Assembly (NCBI GenBank): GCA_900550585.1
Contig: URST01000056.1
Span: forward strand, 1-14,352
Reading direction: 5' to 3'
Length of the DNA stretch: 14,352 nt
Origin: an uncultured Eubacteriales bacterium
Lineage (GTDB): Bacteria > Bacillota > Clostridia > Oscillospirales > Oscillospiraceae
The notes beneath the pieces were generated by a model. That model was not told the DNA's origin, made no database searches, and worked only from the letters and a program-made list of their open reading frames with translations. The first letter of the stretch is position 1. Every line of letters begins with the position of its first letter. Positions 14,228-14,352 of the stretch are shown piece after piece. The translations under genes were made by a program, and so were the position numbers.

Positions 14228-14352
14228 ATGAAGAAAGAGATCGTAATGCCCAAGATCGGCCTGGACATGGAAGAAGGCACCATCGAGTCCTGGGAGAAGA
14301 AGGTCGGCGACCACGTGGCCGAGGGCGACGTGCTGTGCAAGATCGAAACGGA
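14228..14352 (+). CDS. second lipoyl-domain gene, 5' end only (probable E2 acyltransferase or E3)
   Basis: 41 complete codons are visible and encode the same 41 residues as the preceding lipoyl gene, up to the ETD just before the lipoyl lysine, which lies outside the window. It has its own ribosome site (AAGGAG, 9 nt before ATG) 24 nt after the previous stop. From operon order (alpha, beta, then E2/E3) the full gene is most likely the dihydrolipoamide acyltransferase or a lipoyl-bearing dihydrolipoamide dehydrogenase; a second free lipoyl protein cannot be excluded. Confidence 0.8.
   Translation, partial: MKKEIVMPKIGLDMEEGTIESWEKKVGDHVAEGDVLCKIET

Larger units (their letters stand above)
13961..14352 (+). 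repeat. tandem near-identical lipoyl-domain copies (267-nt period)
   Basis: Bases 13961-14085 and 14228-14352 match at 124 of 125 positions; the sole difference is a silent G/A at 14005 versus 14272 (Glu codon). The copy continues past the window edge. Upstream of the start codons only the AAGGAGAATG ribosome-site stretch is shared, so the repeat begins about there. This indicates a recent duplication or gene conversion. Confidence 0.95.

Noticed and set aside
1..14352. CRISPR arrays, tRNA or rRNA genes, insertion sequences, phage genes
   Set aside because: No regularly spaced repeats, cloverleaf-like intergenic sequence, transposase or integrase motifs were found; the only direct repeats are the lipoyl copies, zinc-ribbon units and short promoter motifs.

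Overview
The window looks like chromosome of a GC-rich, low-oxygen Clostridia member, most likely Oscillospiraceae-like (Flavonifractor/Oscillibacter relatives). The basis is a GC-rich coding sequence with Firmicutes-type AGGAGG ribosome sites, TTGACA/TATAAT-type promoters, a Bacillus YdjGHI-like envelope module, and a RACo-type corrinoid activator typical of anaerobes. The placement is inferred from gene content and base composition, not from a marker gene. No rRNA, tRNA, CRISPR array, transposase or phage gene was seen.

Region 1 (1-2829, plus strand) is the end of an envelope-stress type operon: the C-terminal tail of an SPFH (YdjI-like) protein with three zinc ribbons, a small membrane-anchored protein of unknown family, a double zinc-ribbon protein with a C-terminal membrane anchor (YdjG-like) and a secreted/membrane TPM-domain protein (YdjH-like), closed by a 12-bp-stem terminator. 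Region 2 (2866-3840, plus) is a single-gene unit with its own consensus promoter, an operator-like palindrome on the start site, an LCM-family methyltransferase and a strong terminator.

Region 3 (3842-5980, minus) is a translationally coupled pair: a ferredoxin-ASKHA protein of the RACo type (reductive activator of corrinoid proteins) followed, with an ATGA overlap, by a cysteine-rich DUF2284 protein. No corrinoid protein or methyltransferase partner is visible. A 266-nt gap with three stem-loops separates it from region 4.

Region 4 (6180-14352) is a divergent carbon-use locus. On the minus strand a DeoR-family regulator and an aldo/keto reductase share one promoter. On the plus strand, across a 356-nt AT-rich control region, runs a long operon: lipoprotein solute-binding protein, two-domain ABC ATPase and permease of the ribose/AI-2 class, then the alpha and beta subunits of an acetoin/2-oxoacid dehydrogenase E1, a free-standing 80-residue lipoyl-domain protein, and the start of a second gene whose first 125 nt are almost identical to the lipoyl gene. 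The likely logic is that DeoR senses a sugar-derived metabolite, the ABC system imports a small polyol, sugar or acyloin, and the reductase and the ThDP/lipoate complex process it to an acyl-CoA. The substrate is not known. The control region carries three AACGAAA repeats, one of them inside the deoR promoter, which are good candidates for DeoR operators.
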